Positions 10,611 to 23,200 of a DNA stretch of 64,000 bases are shown in pieces. The stretch lies in contig NC_134839.1 of assembly GCF_965363235.1 (NCBI RefSeq), positions 60,851,560 to 60,915,559 on the forward strand. Reading direction: 5' to 3'. The DNA is from Mytilus galloprovincialis. Lineage: Eukaryota > Mollusca > Bivalvia > Mytilida > Mytilidae. A program made the translations under genes and the position numbers. The notes under the pieces were generated by a model. The model ran no database searches. It had not been told where the DNA came from and was given only the letters and a program-made list of their open reading frames with translations. Within the stretch, counting starts at the first letter, position 1. The number at the start of each line of letters is the position of its first letter.

Positions 10611-12677
10611 GTGGCAAAAAGGAACTGGCTAGTACTTCTGTTACAATCATATTTTTGGATGGAAAAGCCGGCTTTCAGCGAGATTGTGATATGATCTTGG
10701 CCAATAACAATCAAACGCTTGAGACTTGAAATGTCTATCACATAACTTCTTTCTCTATTTTCAGATCAGGTGAACCTCTTTAAGTCTAGCAATAAAACCA
10801 GGTTAAACCAACCAATTTCTTCGGAAATTGTCTGTATCAAGTCTGCAGTATTCATTTTGTTGGTTGACATAGTCGAGCGGGTTTTTTTGCCAGGTTTTAT
10901 GAAAGTTCCCTTCTTTAAATTTACTTTGGATGTTTCTTTAAGAAAAGTGTTGGAAAGCGTTAAAAGGGAACAATTTTATATTCCACATCAACTTCACAAA
11001 TACTACACGATGGTCTTAAAGTATAGATTCTTTTATTTTTCTGTAAATTATTACTTGTACTGTTTGGTCTATTTTAAATAATATCTATTCGACATTGCTC
11101 GGTAATTAAACATCCCGTTTTTGTGTTATTGTGATATGGTTAAAGAAATTGTATTCTTGTCTTATGTTTTTGCTTATGAGTTTTGTCTTTTTTGCATTTT
11201 TGTTTTCTTTGTTAACATATTTGTTTTATAGTGATTGAGATTTTAATACAATGTTCACTGCTAATCCCCCCCCCTTTTTTTATCTATTATGTCTGTTTGT
11301 TTTGTTCAAACATCGTTGTCAATATGATTGAATTTATGCAACTGTCATTTTAGACTGAGGTTTAGCTAGCTATCAAACAAGGTAAAACCAACAATTTTGT
11401 ACGTAAAAATTACTTACACCAAGTCAAGAATATGACAGTTGGTCTAAGGACACAGTTATCGTCCTTTGGTCCCTAGTGTAAACAGTGTATAACTTGCATG
11501 TTTTATACACTTTCCCAATTTATTTCTTGATATTAAATGCATGAAATATTAAGTAGGGGGATGTATTTACATGTAAAAAACAATTGGGTGCTGAATCTTT
11601 ATGTTAAGTAGTGATTTGGTCCAGTTCAAAAAGGTCAAATTTTATCACGTCTGAAGCTGTCAAACTGAATTTTACACCCTCTTAACACAGAATTGTCAAT
11701 ATTTTGAGTTAGAGCTGGTAGAAGTTTCTATAATTTTTTATAGTACACTACACTGTAAAATTCTTTTTGAGAAAGAGCAGGTGCGATTTTTTTAATTTGA
11801 ATTTATTGTCTAAAAGAAATGCACTACGAAATAACTGTGTGCTCGGGCCAGTTGTGATCCATTCGTTTGATGTGGTTGAGCTTTTGGTTTTGACATTCGA
11901 TAAGGGTTTTCTTTAAAAGACTGTCCGAGGAAACATAAAATCAATGTGTTCTAGTACAACTTTATTAGCAAGTACAGTTTTGAATATTCGGAAGACAAAA
12001 ATAAAAGATATTAACATGATTATATTTGCAGAACTAACTCAATAAAGACAACAGTAGTTTACCCCTGTTTAAAAGTCATCAATGGATTCACAGAAAACAA
12101 ATCCGGGTTACAAACTAAAACCGAGAGAAACACATCAACTATCAGAAGGAAAAATGATAAAAGTTATGGGTAAAACAACAAAACACGCGTAGCAGCCTAA
12201 ATTGTGTTTTCGAGTGACAATCATATAACCAAGTAAAATCTGGGAAAACCACTGGTTTTAAGGTTGTGTAAATAACATTTTCCACCTAGTCAAGTTATAT
12301 TTTCAAACAGAATTTCAAATGAAAAATGTTGAGTTTGTACTAAATAGGATGCCAAAAGTTTGAATAGAATAATCAAGTGTTTAAATCATCTTATTATCTG
12401 TACGTCATGGCAATTAAATTCAAATCATAATTTGCTTCAGTATTTAAGGAATGATGTGTTTCCTGTTCCAATTAAATAATTGGTAATATCTGTTAATAAT
12501 CGCATCTTTACTTAAATTTTTATAAACTTTCCAACCTCAAAATTACAGGGTTTGTGATCACTACATATATAATTCTTTTTAACTCGTCTGCACAGATTTT
12601 ATATTATCAGCTTTTGAATCGCATTTGACTTGCTAGGTTGTCTGCTGTATCATTCCGGAAAGGTTTAGAGGAATAAC
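10611..12677. other. Intergenic DNA with decayed repeat pieces; no gene seen
   Basis: Scattered short matches to family E occur, for example CAAGTCAAGAATATGACAG near 11420 and GATCCATTCGTTTGATGTG near 11857. The GTG-initiated frame at 10770-11081 has no recognisable domain and I do not call it a gene. The rest is AT-rich sequence without features. Confidence 0.4.
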
Positions 12678-12959
12678 ATGGGAAGATCCTTAAATCTTTA
12701 CGTTGTCGTTTTTACTTTTCTGTTCACTTCCCATTACAGTGTATGTCGGTTATCAAGCAGCACGAAGAATCTTTTCAAAGATATGTTTGATGTAAGACAA
12801 TACGAAAACAGAATTAGACCTGTAACCAACCATTCAAGACCAATTCATCTTGAAATTTTATTTTTTATTATAGGAATTAACTCCATTGATGATAAAAAAA
12901 AAAGGATTGTTTTAAACAACTTTAGACACTGGTATTCAGTGGTCTGGATAAATTCTTGA
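12678..12959 (+). pseudogene. Truncated Cys-loop ligand-gated ion channel N-terminal fragment (nicotinic-receptor-like)
   Basis: An ATG at 12678 opens a signal-peptide-like stretch (MGRSLNLYVVVFTFLFTSHY). It is followed by NLFKDMFDVRQYENRIRPV, NHSRPIHLEILFFIIGINSI and WYSVVWINS, then a stop. This is the start of the extracellular ligand-binding domain of the nicotinic acetylcholine receptor family: the first loops and strands with the conserved RIRPVxNxSxP and GIN(x)D motifs.

Only about 93 of the usual 400-500 residues are present. The Cys-loop, the remaining binding-loop residues and all four membrane segments are missing. A family E repeat begins about 25 bases after the stop, so the gene appears to have been cut off there. 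No continuation exon was found downstream. A short soluble product cannot be excluded, but a truncated copy is the simpler reading. Confidence 0.65.
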
Positions 12960-12984
12960 TTTGAACCCTTTTTCTTCTGTAGGA

Positions 12985-13375
12985 AATGGTGCATAACCTC
13001 TCACTTGTATGACAGTCGCATCAAATTTCATAATATTGACAACTATGTATGAACAAAACAAATAGACATTATAGCTAAAAATGTCAAAAATAGGGGTACA
13101 GCAGTCAACATTGTGTTATAATCTTAATCACTATAAAAAACAAATATATATAAAGAAGCACAAAAAATCATAAATACAAAGCTCCTTAGCAAAAACAAAA
13201 GACAAAAATATAAAAAATTTACAATACCACAATTACATAATGACGGAATGTAAAAGAACATATCCATGTCATGTGTATTAAAGAAACACAAAAAAGTAAA
13301 ATAGATAAAGTACATTAGCAAAAATGGAAGACAAGAATACAAAAATTATCAAAGAACAATAAACAACGTCAGTAC
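12985..13375 (+). repeat. Dispersed repeat, family E
   Basis: Begins at the block ATAACCTCTCACTTGTATG, so it is a 5'-truncated copy compared with 10005-10390. It continues through GACAACTATGTATGAACA and an A-rich tail with repeated AAGAAGCACAAAAA-like words. It directly follows the truncated ion-channel fragment. Confidence 0.6.
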
Positions 13376-13429
13376 CAAGAATATATACTTGAAGACCATT
13401 GTTACGAAATATTTATTTGGTAGCTTCTG

Positions 13430-14880
13430 ATGAACTTTTTTTTAGAAAAAGTACGAGACGTTCTTTCACATACACATGGTTCATCATCAACTTTCTGCTA
13501 AGACACGGTTACAAAGTCTGAGTATGATCTGCAAGCTCTAGAATACCGAATAAGTTAGGAAATGTATATCATATATACAGGTGAAGTTGGTATTATATTA
13601 ACTCATCATAGATATCAGGATAAAGAAAAATACTTACGCCCGACGCGCGTTTCGTCTACAAAAGACTCATCAGTGACGCTCGAATCCAAAACAGTTAAAA
13701 AGGCTAAATAAAGCACGAAGTTAAAGAGCATTGAGGACCAAATTCCTAACAAGTTTTGCCAAATACAGCTAAGGTAATCTATTCCTGAGGTAGAAAAGCC
13801 TTAGTATTTAAAAAGTTCAAATGTTTTGTAACTTAATTTATAAATATGACTACATCAATGACAATTCATGTAAGCACAGAAGTGCTGACTACTGTGCTGG
13901 TGATACCCTCAGGGAATAAAAACTCCACCAGCAGTGGTTGTATATTGCTTCTTAGTTGGGGAAATTGATAATTTCCAAATTAAAATCGTCTCATTTGTGG
14001 TAGATACTGGTACTGAGATGACTGTGTATGTCAAATTCGAGTTATAAGTCCCAAAATAAGGCGGAGAATGCCGTGTTTGTTGGTTTTTTTTTTTAATTTC
14101 TATTTCTGAGGGATATATTAATGGAACCCAATCAAAGGAGTTCGAATTGTTAATGGAAAGAGAATCACCAATTATTATACAATGTATCTGAATGTGAAAT
14201 TAAATAAACGGGCATCTTTGATCATCTTGTTTCTGACAATTGTCTGCAGAAGGTCCGATTCATATGAAAATAAGAAGACGTCGGCAAGGAGAGGCGCAAC
14301 GCGAGTTCGTTCCCATAGGAATGCCAACAATTTGCTAAAAAAAGTCTTCCTCCAAATTCAGCAAATATATTGTCAAAAAGAAACTCAAGCATACTGATCA
14401 CTTGTTCCTGTGTAGCATGTCTTGCCTTTATGTTCACTATCAAGTTAATAGTATTAACAAAATCGTACGGAATCCCAACGAAATAAATATATAGCGTATG
14501 CTACCATTTTTATGTCGAAAAGCATTGTAGATTATTTCTTTGAGAAGATTTTTCAATTTCACATGGGAGAGGGTGGTAAACAGGGTTGAAAATCAAAGGT
14601 TTAAATAGAACTAATTTCACAAAAAGATTGAGATTCAAAACTTATCTAGAAGTTCTTTAGAATTTTTTAGAATCCACATATGGTTAATATCACTTCGCGA
14701 GTAAGTAATTTCACAGTATTTCTGAAGACCCTCTTTAATTGTGGACAGAATTTTTTGTCAATCTTATGAACAATACTTTAGTCAAACATGGAGATGGTCG
14801 GCAATATACCGTTGTTAGTACGGAATTTTGTAAAGCTTATGCATCCAATAAAAATAAGGTAAGTCCTTTGATATGTTGTT
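13430..14880 (-). mobile_element. Old reverse-transcriptase relic on the minus strand, broken and interrupted by another repeat
   Basis: On the minus strand the frame at 14443-14222 reads ARHATQEQVISMLEFLFDNI and then FAEFGGRLF. This is the block just before the GIPMGTN motif in the same RT group as 6230-7707. Weaker similarity extends back to about 14880 and forward to about 13430. A family D repeat (13590-13945) sits inside. The relic is old and has many breaks. Family probably Penelope-like. Confidence 0.45.
13590..13945 (+). repeat. Dispersed repeat, family D
   Basis: Recognised from memory as a common mytilid repeat. Blocks are AACTCATCATAGATA, GACGCGCGTTTCGTC, AAAGACTCATCAGTGACG, GTAGAAAAGCCTTAGTA and CACAGAAGTGCTGACTAC. 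A decayed partial relative occurs near 23560-23630. It appears inserted in the RT relic around it. Confidence 0.65.
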
Positions 14881-15139
14881 CAATGTAATGTTCATTCACG
14901 CCATGTAGGACTTATGATTAGCCAAAATCTCATTCTTGTCAAATGATATGTTTTAGTATGTGGGATTACATGAGTGCTCATTTATTCTTAATTCTTTTAC
15001 TTTTTGGAACAAATATTGCAGAATTTTCTAGATATATTTCTTTATGGTTCTTTTTTTTTTTACAATGAAAGACTTTGAGGAGCACGGCCATGATATGGAT
15101 AGCCCACTAATCAGTCAGTGCCACGAAAAAGGATCGATA
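14881..15139. other. Unassigned DNA
   Basis: No gene or clear repeat. This is the left flank of a family E copy, and the frame 15044-15298 runs into that repeat. Confidence 0.35.
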
Positions 15140-15395
15140 ACTTCAGAAAAAAGTAAAATCACAAAAATACTGAACTTAGAGGAAGATCAATTGGGAAAGT
15201 CCATAATCACATGGCAAAATCAAATAACAAAACGCATCAAAAACGAATGGACAAAAACTGTCATATTCCTGACTTGGTACAGGCATTTTCAAATGTAGAA
15301 AATGGTGGATTAAACCTGGTTCTATAGCGCTAACCCTCTCACTTTAATGACATTCTCATCAATTTCCGATATTTTTACATTGATGCGTTAAATAA
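15140..15395 (+). repeat. Dispersed repeat, family E
   Basis: Contains AGTAAAATCACAAAAATAC, GGGAAAGTCCATAATCAC, CATATTCCTGACTTGG and GTACAGGCATTTTCAAATG, then TAACCCTCTCACTTTAATGAC. It is the copy closest in order to 10005-10390. Confidence 0.65.
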
Positions 15396-16009
15396 AACCC
15401 TTGTTAGAACACCGTGTGAATTACTTAACACCTCGGATACGTGGTCCTAGGACATCTTTGGGCTCCTCTAATCCACAATTAGTTTTGAGTTCATGCATAC
15501 GGACCACAACTGATACGATTCACTGTGCGTGTTCATAGAACAAATAATAATGCAGATAAGGGAGATAAAAAAAGTTTAAATTACCTACAACTGTGTAGAG
15601 CTTTTATACCAAATTGAACTGCTCTTAGATGATCTCATTTCCTCACCAGTTTAACACTATTTGAAATAATTGATAATCAAGTTGTTCTTCACAGACAAAA
15701 CATGACTACTGTATTTGAAAATTACAACACCTTCTGGTTGCGATGACAAACTTAATGATAAAGGTATCATATCTTGTCATTCTTGCCACTCGGTGAATAC
15801 TAGTATGGTGAACATTTTCAACTCTGCTCATCGAACTACGACGTAGATGAATACATCTAAGTTCGTCGCCATTTTCCATCACAATGTATTCGTGGTGTCT
15901 TTATTGATGACTTTCTGATATTTATACAGAAGCCGTTGGATGCACATCGCATCCACGCGAAGCTATATCAACTACTCCTTTCGAAACTTTAATCTCTGTT
16001 GAACGTTTT
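15396..16009. other. Intergenic DNA, no gene seen
   Basis: No coding frame was recognised. Short words such as GAACTACGACGTAGATGAA appear, but nothing identifies them. Confidence 0.35.
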
Positions 16010-16273
16010 TTGTTGTTGGAAATCTATTTTACAAAGCACAATTCGTACCAACACAAACCTCTGAAATTGCTTATCAGACTTATTAGACCAGTTTGCTTCA
16101 GAAACGATCGAACGGAGAATCGGTCCTTTCGAAGGCTTTCTTTTGCCAACAAAGGTCTTGGTATCATTAATGTAGGCAATATCCTTCTAAAACTATATTT
16201 GGTATATAGAATGTTGTATGGTATTAGCTCATTTAGCCCTGTCGATTATCATCAAATATACTCAATGAAATAA
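16010..16273 (+). mobile_element. Possible retroelement coding relic
   Basis: The frame (GTG/ATG-type start, 87 codons) contains RNDRTENRSFRRLSFANKGL followed by IINVGNILL. I associate this with a segment of mollusc retroelement polyproteins from the same group as the RT relics nearby. No catalytic motif is present, and the call rests on recollection of that block only. Confidence 0.3.
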
Positions 16274-16303
16274 AACAACAACAACATAACAATTGAGCAG
16301 ATT

Positions 16304-16309
16304 TTTATT
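16304..16309 (-). promoter_or_regulatory. Candidate polyadenylation signal of SPMIP4
   Basis: Reads AATAAA on the minus strand, about 930 bases past the SPMIP4 stop at 17242. The stretch between is repeat-free and AT-rich, as expected of a 3' UTR, but nothing else confirms it. Confidence 0.3.
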
Positions 16310-17241
16310 TAACTGACAGCACAATAATTGGCACGCCTATAAATAGAAAATTAAATACTTCCTTTCATGAACAAATCCTGTTAAATATGTGGACTATCAC
16401 CTTCTTCAAATAACACCTGATTCAAATTTACTTTCAACAATTAAATAATCTAATCGAAGAAAAAATCGTATCCACATAGTGACATACATTCGTATACATA
16501 TATCCTTAAAAGATTTAAGAAATATATGATAATACTGAACCTTATCGTTGAACATTTTAACAAACAAACAAAAATGGCATGCTAACATCGGGCTGTCATG
16601 ATATAATACTGATTGTGCAGGTACATATAAAATATTTAAAAAAAAACAACAATAACAATTACAAGTGTCGCACATGCGACAAAAATATAATACTTTGATT
16701 TCAACACACAGTTCAACTTCAAGACTCAGTAAAAATTGACGAACAAATAGCTATCACAGATTGAATTCATAAAACATTATCATGATAATATTATCAACAA
16801 CGTAAAACATGAGAAAAAAAAATAGACTTTAACCATAACACTGAGAAATCATTAAAAATCATTTCTTTTTTGTAACTGTGATTTTTTCTCGTAGTGTGCT
16901 CAAAAGAAAGAAAAAATGTATGTGATATACCATACATTCATAAGTGTGATCATGGAAGTATAACCTTGACTTTTCACTTCCATTGTGTGATAAAATTCTT
17001 TAAGTAATTTGTAACACTCCATAGGATACAATTTTGCCATGATGCACTACATTACTGTGCAAACATAAATTAGGCAAAAACAACAACATGCAAAACAGTT
17101 TAAACTTTTCCGGAAGAAGAAAACATGTCATGTCCGAACGGATTTCAATATTAGTTCATTTTACTGCTCGTTTTACCAAAGAAAGCATTGTGTTGTGCTC
17201 TTAAATGCTTTTGAATGTCATTGATAGAAACGCACAAATCT

Positions 17242-20200
17242 TCATCCATGTAAAATTTGACCACTCATTCCATAGAAGTTATGTTTCTTTCCATTTACTA
17301 TATTTTGTCGTAAATCGGGATTGGATTCACTAAACCGAGAATGAAACTTACTTCGCACTGCAGATTTAGAAAATGTATCTTGTATACCTAAAAGCGTTGA
17401 CTGAGGTCTAGGTACTCCACTTCCTGGTTCCCAAGTAAATCGCATGTCGTCCTTGTAACCTATATGATTATATACTGGAAATTGACTTTCATACGCTGAT
17501 TTCAGAGAAAACGAATGTCTTAAATTTGTTGGAGCTACATTTGAAGAAAGACTTCCGAATTCGTCGCGATATTCTGTGTCTGCAAGTGAAGTGGCAGCTC
17601 GTTTTGGTTTCCTCATGGCCATTACAGTACCCTGCTTGGATTCTACAACTGTTTCTTGAACAGGTGGTTGAATAGAAAAGATAGTAAATTTCGGCGGTTT
17701 CTGTTCATTGAACGCATTATTCTCCCTGTTATACATAGCCTGTGTGCTAGTGTATTGAGTTGGATTTGCCTCGCCCACAGACGCAATCAACTGCTTTTCA
17801 TCAGAAGTCAACCCATTTGAATTTGCACCGAAAACACGAAGAGGACCGTTTCCTGATGCACTAGCTACAGTAACGCTGTCGGAGAACGAAACACTTTTTC
17901 CACTGCCATTTTTCAGACCAGATATTCCTCGAACATTAGATAATTTTTGATTTGATGTTGACATGACATTAAGTGGTTCATTTCTGGCAAAGCGTGGCAA
18001 CTCGTGTTCCTGTAGAAACTTTTGTGTATTGTAGTTCTCTCCCATTTCGCATTCTTTGTTGATAATTTCTCCTTCTTGAACCCTGTACCTACTAGAAATG
18101 TCAGTTGGTTGCAGTTTCTGTTTTTGTGATTGTTTCAGATCTTGTAATGGTCTTAAGACTTCTCTTGAATCCCTACGATCCCCGGAAAGATTTGCATTTG
18201 CTGAAGTCAATGTTCTACTGTATCTTAAAGCGTCATTGGCATCTTGATTCATACGGGTTGGTAGATCAAGGTCATCAATGCCTCTGTATGAATGAAATGT
18301 GTCCATAATTTCAGCACTGCTTTCTCTTGGATTCATTGAATGAACTAGTCTTTCGGGTAGATAATTAGTTCTATATAAACCTGCTCGTTCCTCATTGTAC
18401 TGCCCTTCGTGATTGTAGAAAGTTTTGGGTTTTTCCGATACATTTGCTTTTCCCATTTTATATTGAAGAGATGACAAATCTCGATTTGGTTTCTGAGCCT
18501 CTAAAACTTGGAACCGATTTCTTGCCTCCATTTCCTGGAATTCTTCATCCTGTCTCTCTTTTGTCGTTGTGAGATAATTTTCTTCTGTAGCTTCTGGTTT
18601 ACCAACTGTTGGGCGATAAGGTATGTCTTCAGCAGGCTGTTCTTCTTGTGCCTCACCAACCTTCTCCAAATTTGGATCTGGATGGGCAAGATCATTTAAT
18701 TCTTTCCATCTGATACCTTTTTGTTTCGGTTTCGTTGGTTCTGGAAGACTTACATATTCTTTGCCGTTCCATAATCTGTCTTCTTCCTTTTCTCGGAGAG
18801 TCATCATACTACAAAGATAAAAATAAGAACACAATACTAATACAATATGGAATTTATAACATCTTTATTTTATATGAAAGATAAACAAATGAAAACAATG
18901 CACATGCCACTACTTTCTGAAATAAACTTTATCTGGTATATTTGAGCACAAAAGATTTAAAAGTCTAATGCATAAAAGTGAAAGACAATCAAAACCTAAC
19001 ATTCAAAGTGTCTGCCTAGCAGACGACACATTTTTGTCTTTATCTTAGAACATATTAAGACAAATTCGTGTCTTCATACACGTCTTTTGTTATCACATAA
19101 GCAACACGACGGGTGCCACATGTGGAGCAGATCTGCTTACCCTTCCGGAACAACTGAGATCACCCCCAGTTTTTGGTGGGGTTCGTGTTGCTTATTCTTT
19201 AGTTTTCTATGTTGTGTCATGTGTACAATTGTTTGTCTGTTTGTCTGTTTGTTTTTTTCATTTTTAGCCATGGCGTTGTCAGTTTATTTTCGATTTATGA
19301 GTTTGACTGTCCCTCTGGTATCTTTCGTCCCTCTTTCAAGACATTATTTAGTTTCAAAATATTTCTAAACTCAAAAGTGTCTCGAAAACAACTAAAGACA
19401 CTGATTGTTTTAATACTTGTCACATTTAAATATATATCAAGTTCGAGTTAAGAAACCTATTTAGAATTTATTTTGAAAAACAAAGTTACCAAGAACATGA
19501 ATAGACCTTCTGTTTTGTTCTATGATATTGATGGAATGTATCATTATTTCAGTCATCGTCCTTAAATGTAGCAACATTTATGTTATGTTTTCTAATTCTG
19601 TCGGTTTCCAAATAAGTGCTTACATAAACATTTCAATAGTCGGTTGATGATGCAAAACTATTCATGTGTCTTAATATTGAGAACCGCCCCTGATTCATGA
19701 TTTAGCGAGTTTAAATTTTTATCTTTATTTATTTTGTACTTTTCTGATAAGGTATTTTCTTATGACTTATAATTGATAACACTTGCTGACACTGTATAAT
19801 ACAAGTCCTATACTTCATTGTTTTCAAATAATATAGTGTGTATAAGAAGATGTGGTATGAGTGCCAATGCGACAAATTTCCATTCAAGTCACAATTTGCA
19901 AAAGTAAACCACTATAGGTCAAAGTAGGGCATTCATCACGGAAACTTGGCTCACACTGAACAGCAAGCTATAAAGGGTTCTAAATATGACTAGTGTAAAA
20001 CCATTCAAACAGGAAAACCAACGGTATCAATGTATCGATAAAGTAAATAAGAAGGACAACTAATAGTATCAATGTTGTTTGGTTTTTTTTGGCAGTTTTT
20101 TTTAATGAAAAGTTCAATTCCGGTAAGTTTTGGCATATTAACTAATTACTGATTGATAAAATAAACAACAAAAAAAACAAACGGTGAGCGACACAGTGTA

Positions 20201-23200
20201 AAACAAATATATACGTCAATTTTAACTAGTTACCGTTGGTATGAAGTATTCTCCCCGCATGATGAACCAGGTTTTTGTTGTGGTGGTTTAGGTATGAGCT
20301 TTCTGGAGATTCTCCCTTCGAATGGCCTCGGTGGGTCAAAGGTATTCTTTGATCTGGGATACTGAAATATATATTATCTTGAAATAAACACAATGAAATC
20401 ACATTTAATAACTTTAAATAGGATAAACTTAAGACTTACATCCAAGTTACTAATTCTTAAACTGTTCAAAAATAATATTAATGCAATTTTTAAAACATTT
20501 CATTAAATATTTAATACGATTAGTGTAATCCAAATTACGCAAATCTACTTCCACTGAATATTCTTGATTACTACTAGTATACATGTATCTGACAAGAAGT
20601 ACAAAAAAGGCCCTTGCTTTACAGATATTAAACTGTGTCTACAGCTTATAACATTTATATTAAATTGTTTTCAGTGGTCAAAATAGGATGAGAGATATCT
20701 AAATGGTGACGGAGTTCGACACTACTGAGCCTCCAATTTTTAAGTGTACAAAGCTAGCCTCTTTTTTCATTACTATAAGCAGTAAATTAGTGTACTTGAA
20801 TTTAAACAAAAAAACAAAGAAGCTGATAAATGAATATATCTATTTACCAAATTACTGTCGTCGACGCCGTAAGTGCCATAGACATTTAACTTGTTTTCCA
20901 AATTATCAAGTGCCATTGGGTTCGATGGTCCAATGCCCGTATGTTGTAAATCATACGTCGTCTGCCACTGGTCGCGTTCAATATTTCTTAATGCATTGGC
21001 AGTGTTATTAGACAGTCTCATTTCTGGTCCACGATCCTGCAGATTTGGAACAACTGTTTTGGGTGGTATTGGATAGTACTGTTGTCGGCCTCCGTTAGCT
21101 TTCACAAGCTGAAAAGGTAACCATATATTTTTTAATTTCTCTATACATCCTTTTACAATGAAATAAGTAATAGCTTTTTATTTGAGCAATAGCACATAAC
21201 GTTAAAAATTGAAAAATCACAAATAATAAAAGAACATTAGTTTTAATTTTCTAAATTTTATTGTCAATATACGCGCATCATTTCTTAAAAAGATGTCGTT
21301 AACAGCGAAAATGAAAGTAGACTCCATATACTTAATATTATGTTTGCTACCTGATGAAAACCTCTTTCTCCTTGCCATTCTAAACCTAATTTTTCAGATT
21401 CCTTTGGCTTTGCTTGAATTTCATGCCGAATACCAGACCCTGAAACAGACAAACCATTAGAATATTACAAACGTCAAATTGGTTTAATATTCTATTTCAA
21501 AATAATGTTTTCAGAATGAATATTTCATGGCATAATGCAAACTTGGTCATTAAAACTGATATAATGTGGTTTTGATGTTTGAATGTTTACAGGTTTTCGT
21601 CAACAGGGGCCGAGTGGTCTAAGTAGTTGCTACTGTAATCACTAGTCCAGGGGCGGATGCAGGAATTTTCGAAAGGGGGGGTGCTAACCCAGGGCACCCA
21701 GGGCAAAGGGGGGTGCAAAACATATGTCCCGATACAAATGCATTGATCGGCAAAAATAAAGGGGGGTGCGCACCCCCGGACCCCCCCCCTGGATCCGCCA
21801 CTGTAGTCAGTAAACACTGACGTTATGAGTTCGAACCCCGCTCGTCTGGGTGCACTCGACTTCAATCTTAATTGAAAAATCAAATCGTCAACCAATATTC
21901 ATCTATCTTATTTAAGCCACCAGTACTCTTTAAATTTTGTTTCATTTCCCCACCTAAAATAATGCAATGACATACAGCAAAAATTCTCCATAATTTAAGT
22001 GATCTGATTGAATATTTCAATTCAAAAATTATAAGAGAAACAAATAGTAAACCTACCTTTTGTTTTACTTATTATCTGTACATCAAATGCAGTTGCTGGC
22101 ATTTCTGCGTTGATTGGTTGTTCATATCTGGCTGCTACGCCCCTTTTAGGGTCTTCTGATGCATCAAATTTAGGAAAAACAGAAAACCTTGGCATATGAG
22201 AACTGTATGGATGTTCAGCCGGGAAATCTCTGTTTATCATAATTCGTCTACAAATAAAATGAAAGATTATGGTTTAAACTTCTTAGATGCATGATTTTTT
22301 TATAAGTTGTTAGTTAACTGCAAGTACTCTCAGTTATGTACCTAGTGTCTTTTTGTCGTTGGGATGTACAAGTACCCGGCCACGTCCATTTGTATTGTTA
22401 TCCATCTGATGAGTTAAGCCTTTTTCAACTTATTTTATAGTTCGTTCTAATGTTGTACTGTTATACAACTGTCCTGGGTTAGAGGGAGGGTTGGGATCCC
22501 AAAACATGTTTAACCCCGCCACATTCTGTATGTATGTGCCTGTCACAAGTCAGGAGCCTGCAATTCGGTGGTTGTCGTTTGTTTATGTGTTATATATTTG
22601 TTTTTCGTTCATTTTTGGTACATATATTAAGCCCATAGTTTTCTCGTTTGAATTGTTTTACATTGTCATCTCGGGGCCTTTTATAGCTGACTATGTTGTA
22701 TGGGCTTTGCTCATTGTTGAAGTCCTCATGGTGACCTACAGTTGTTAATTTATGTGTCATTTTGGTCTCTTGTGGAGAGTTGTCCCATTGGCAATCAAAC
22801 CACATCTTTTTTTATACATAATACAATATCTAAATGTTTTCTTCATATTTAATTTTACATTGTATATATAGGTTAAGAGATGATGACTGGCTGTTGAACG
22901 TTCAGTGGCAAATCAGATGAACATCCAGGCCGAGAATTTAAATTGCGTTATTTGGTATAAACAGACACAATGGGTATATGAAACTATAAACAAGTAAATG
23001 AACGTCCATATTTATTTTATAAAACTATACATACCCCATCTGACTTTCCTGTGGCTTTTGCAACCTACAGATAAGAAAAAAATATTAAATTTTTCAGTGA
23101 CACTTTATTAATGTAATGTCTAAAATCATAATCATATTGAATACACATTTTGGCATTTTTTCGTATCACCGAAAGTCACTTTAATAAAACTACTTATTAA

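Larger units (their letters stand above)
18809..20233 (-). other. SPMIP4 last intron, repeat-bearing
   Basis: Contains a family F copy (19095-19345) and a family B copy (19845-20050). The remaining sequence shows no coding potential. The frames at 19087-19451 are translations of the repeat. Confidence 0.6.

Noticed and set aside
10770-11081. 103-codon plus-strand frame beginning with GTG
   Set aside because: Non-ATG start, no domain, and flanked by decayed repeats. Eukaryotic genes rarely start this way.
18105-18820. Plus-strand and alternative minus-strand frames within the SPMIP4 last exon
   Set aside because: They overlap a coding frame with clear family homology and have no recognisable products.
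21606-21640. tRNA-like sequence
   Set aside because: The A- and B-box-like segments belong to a SINE. The stems do not close into a cloverleaf, and the copy is interrupted by a MITE.
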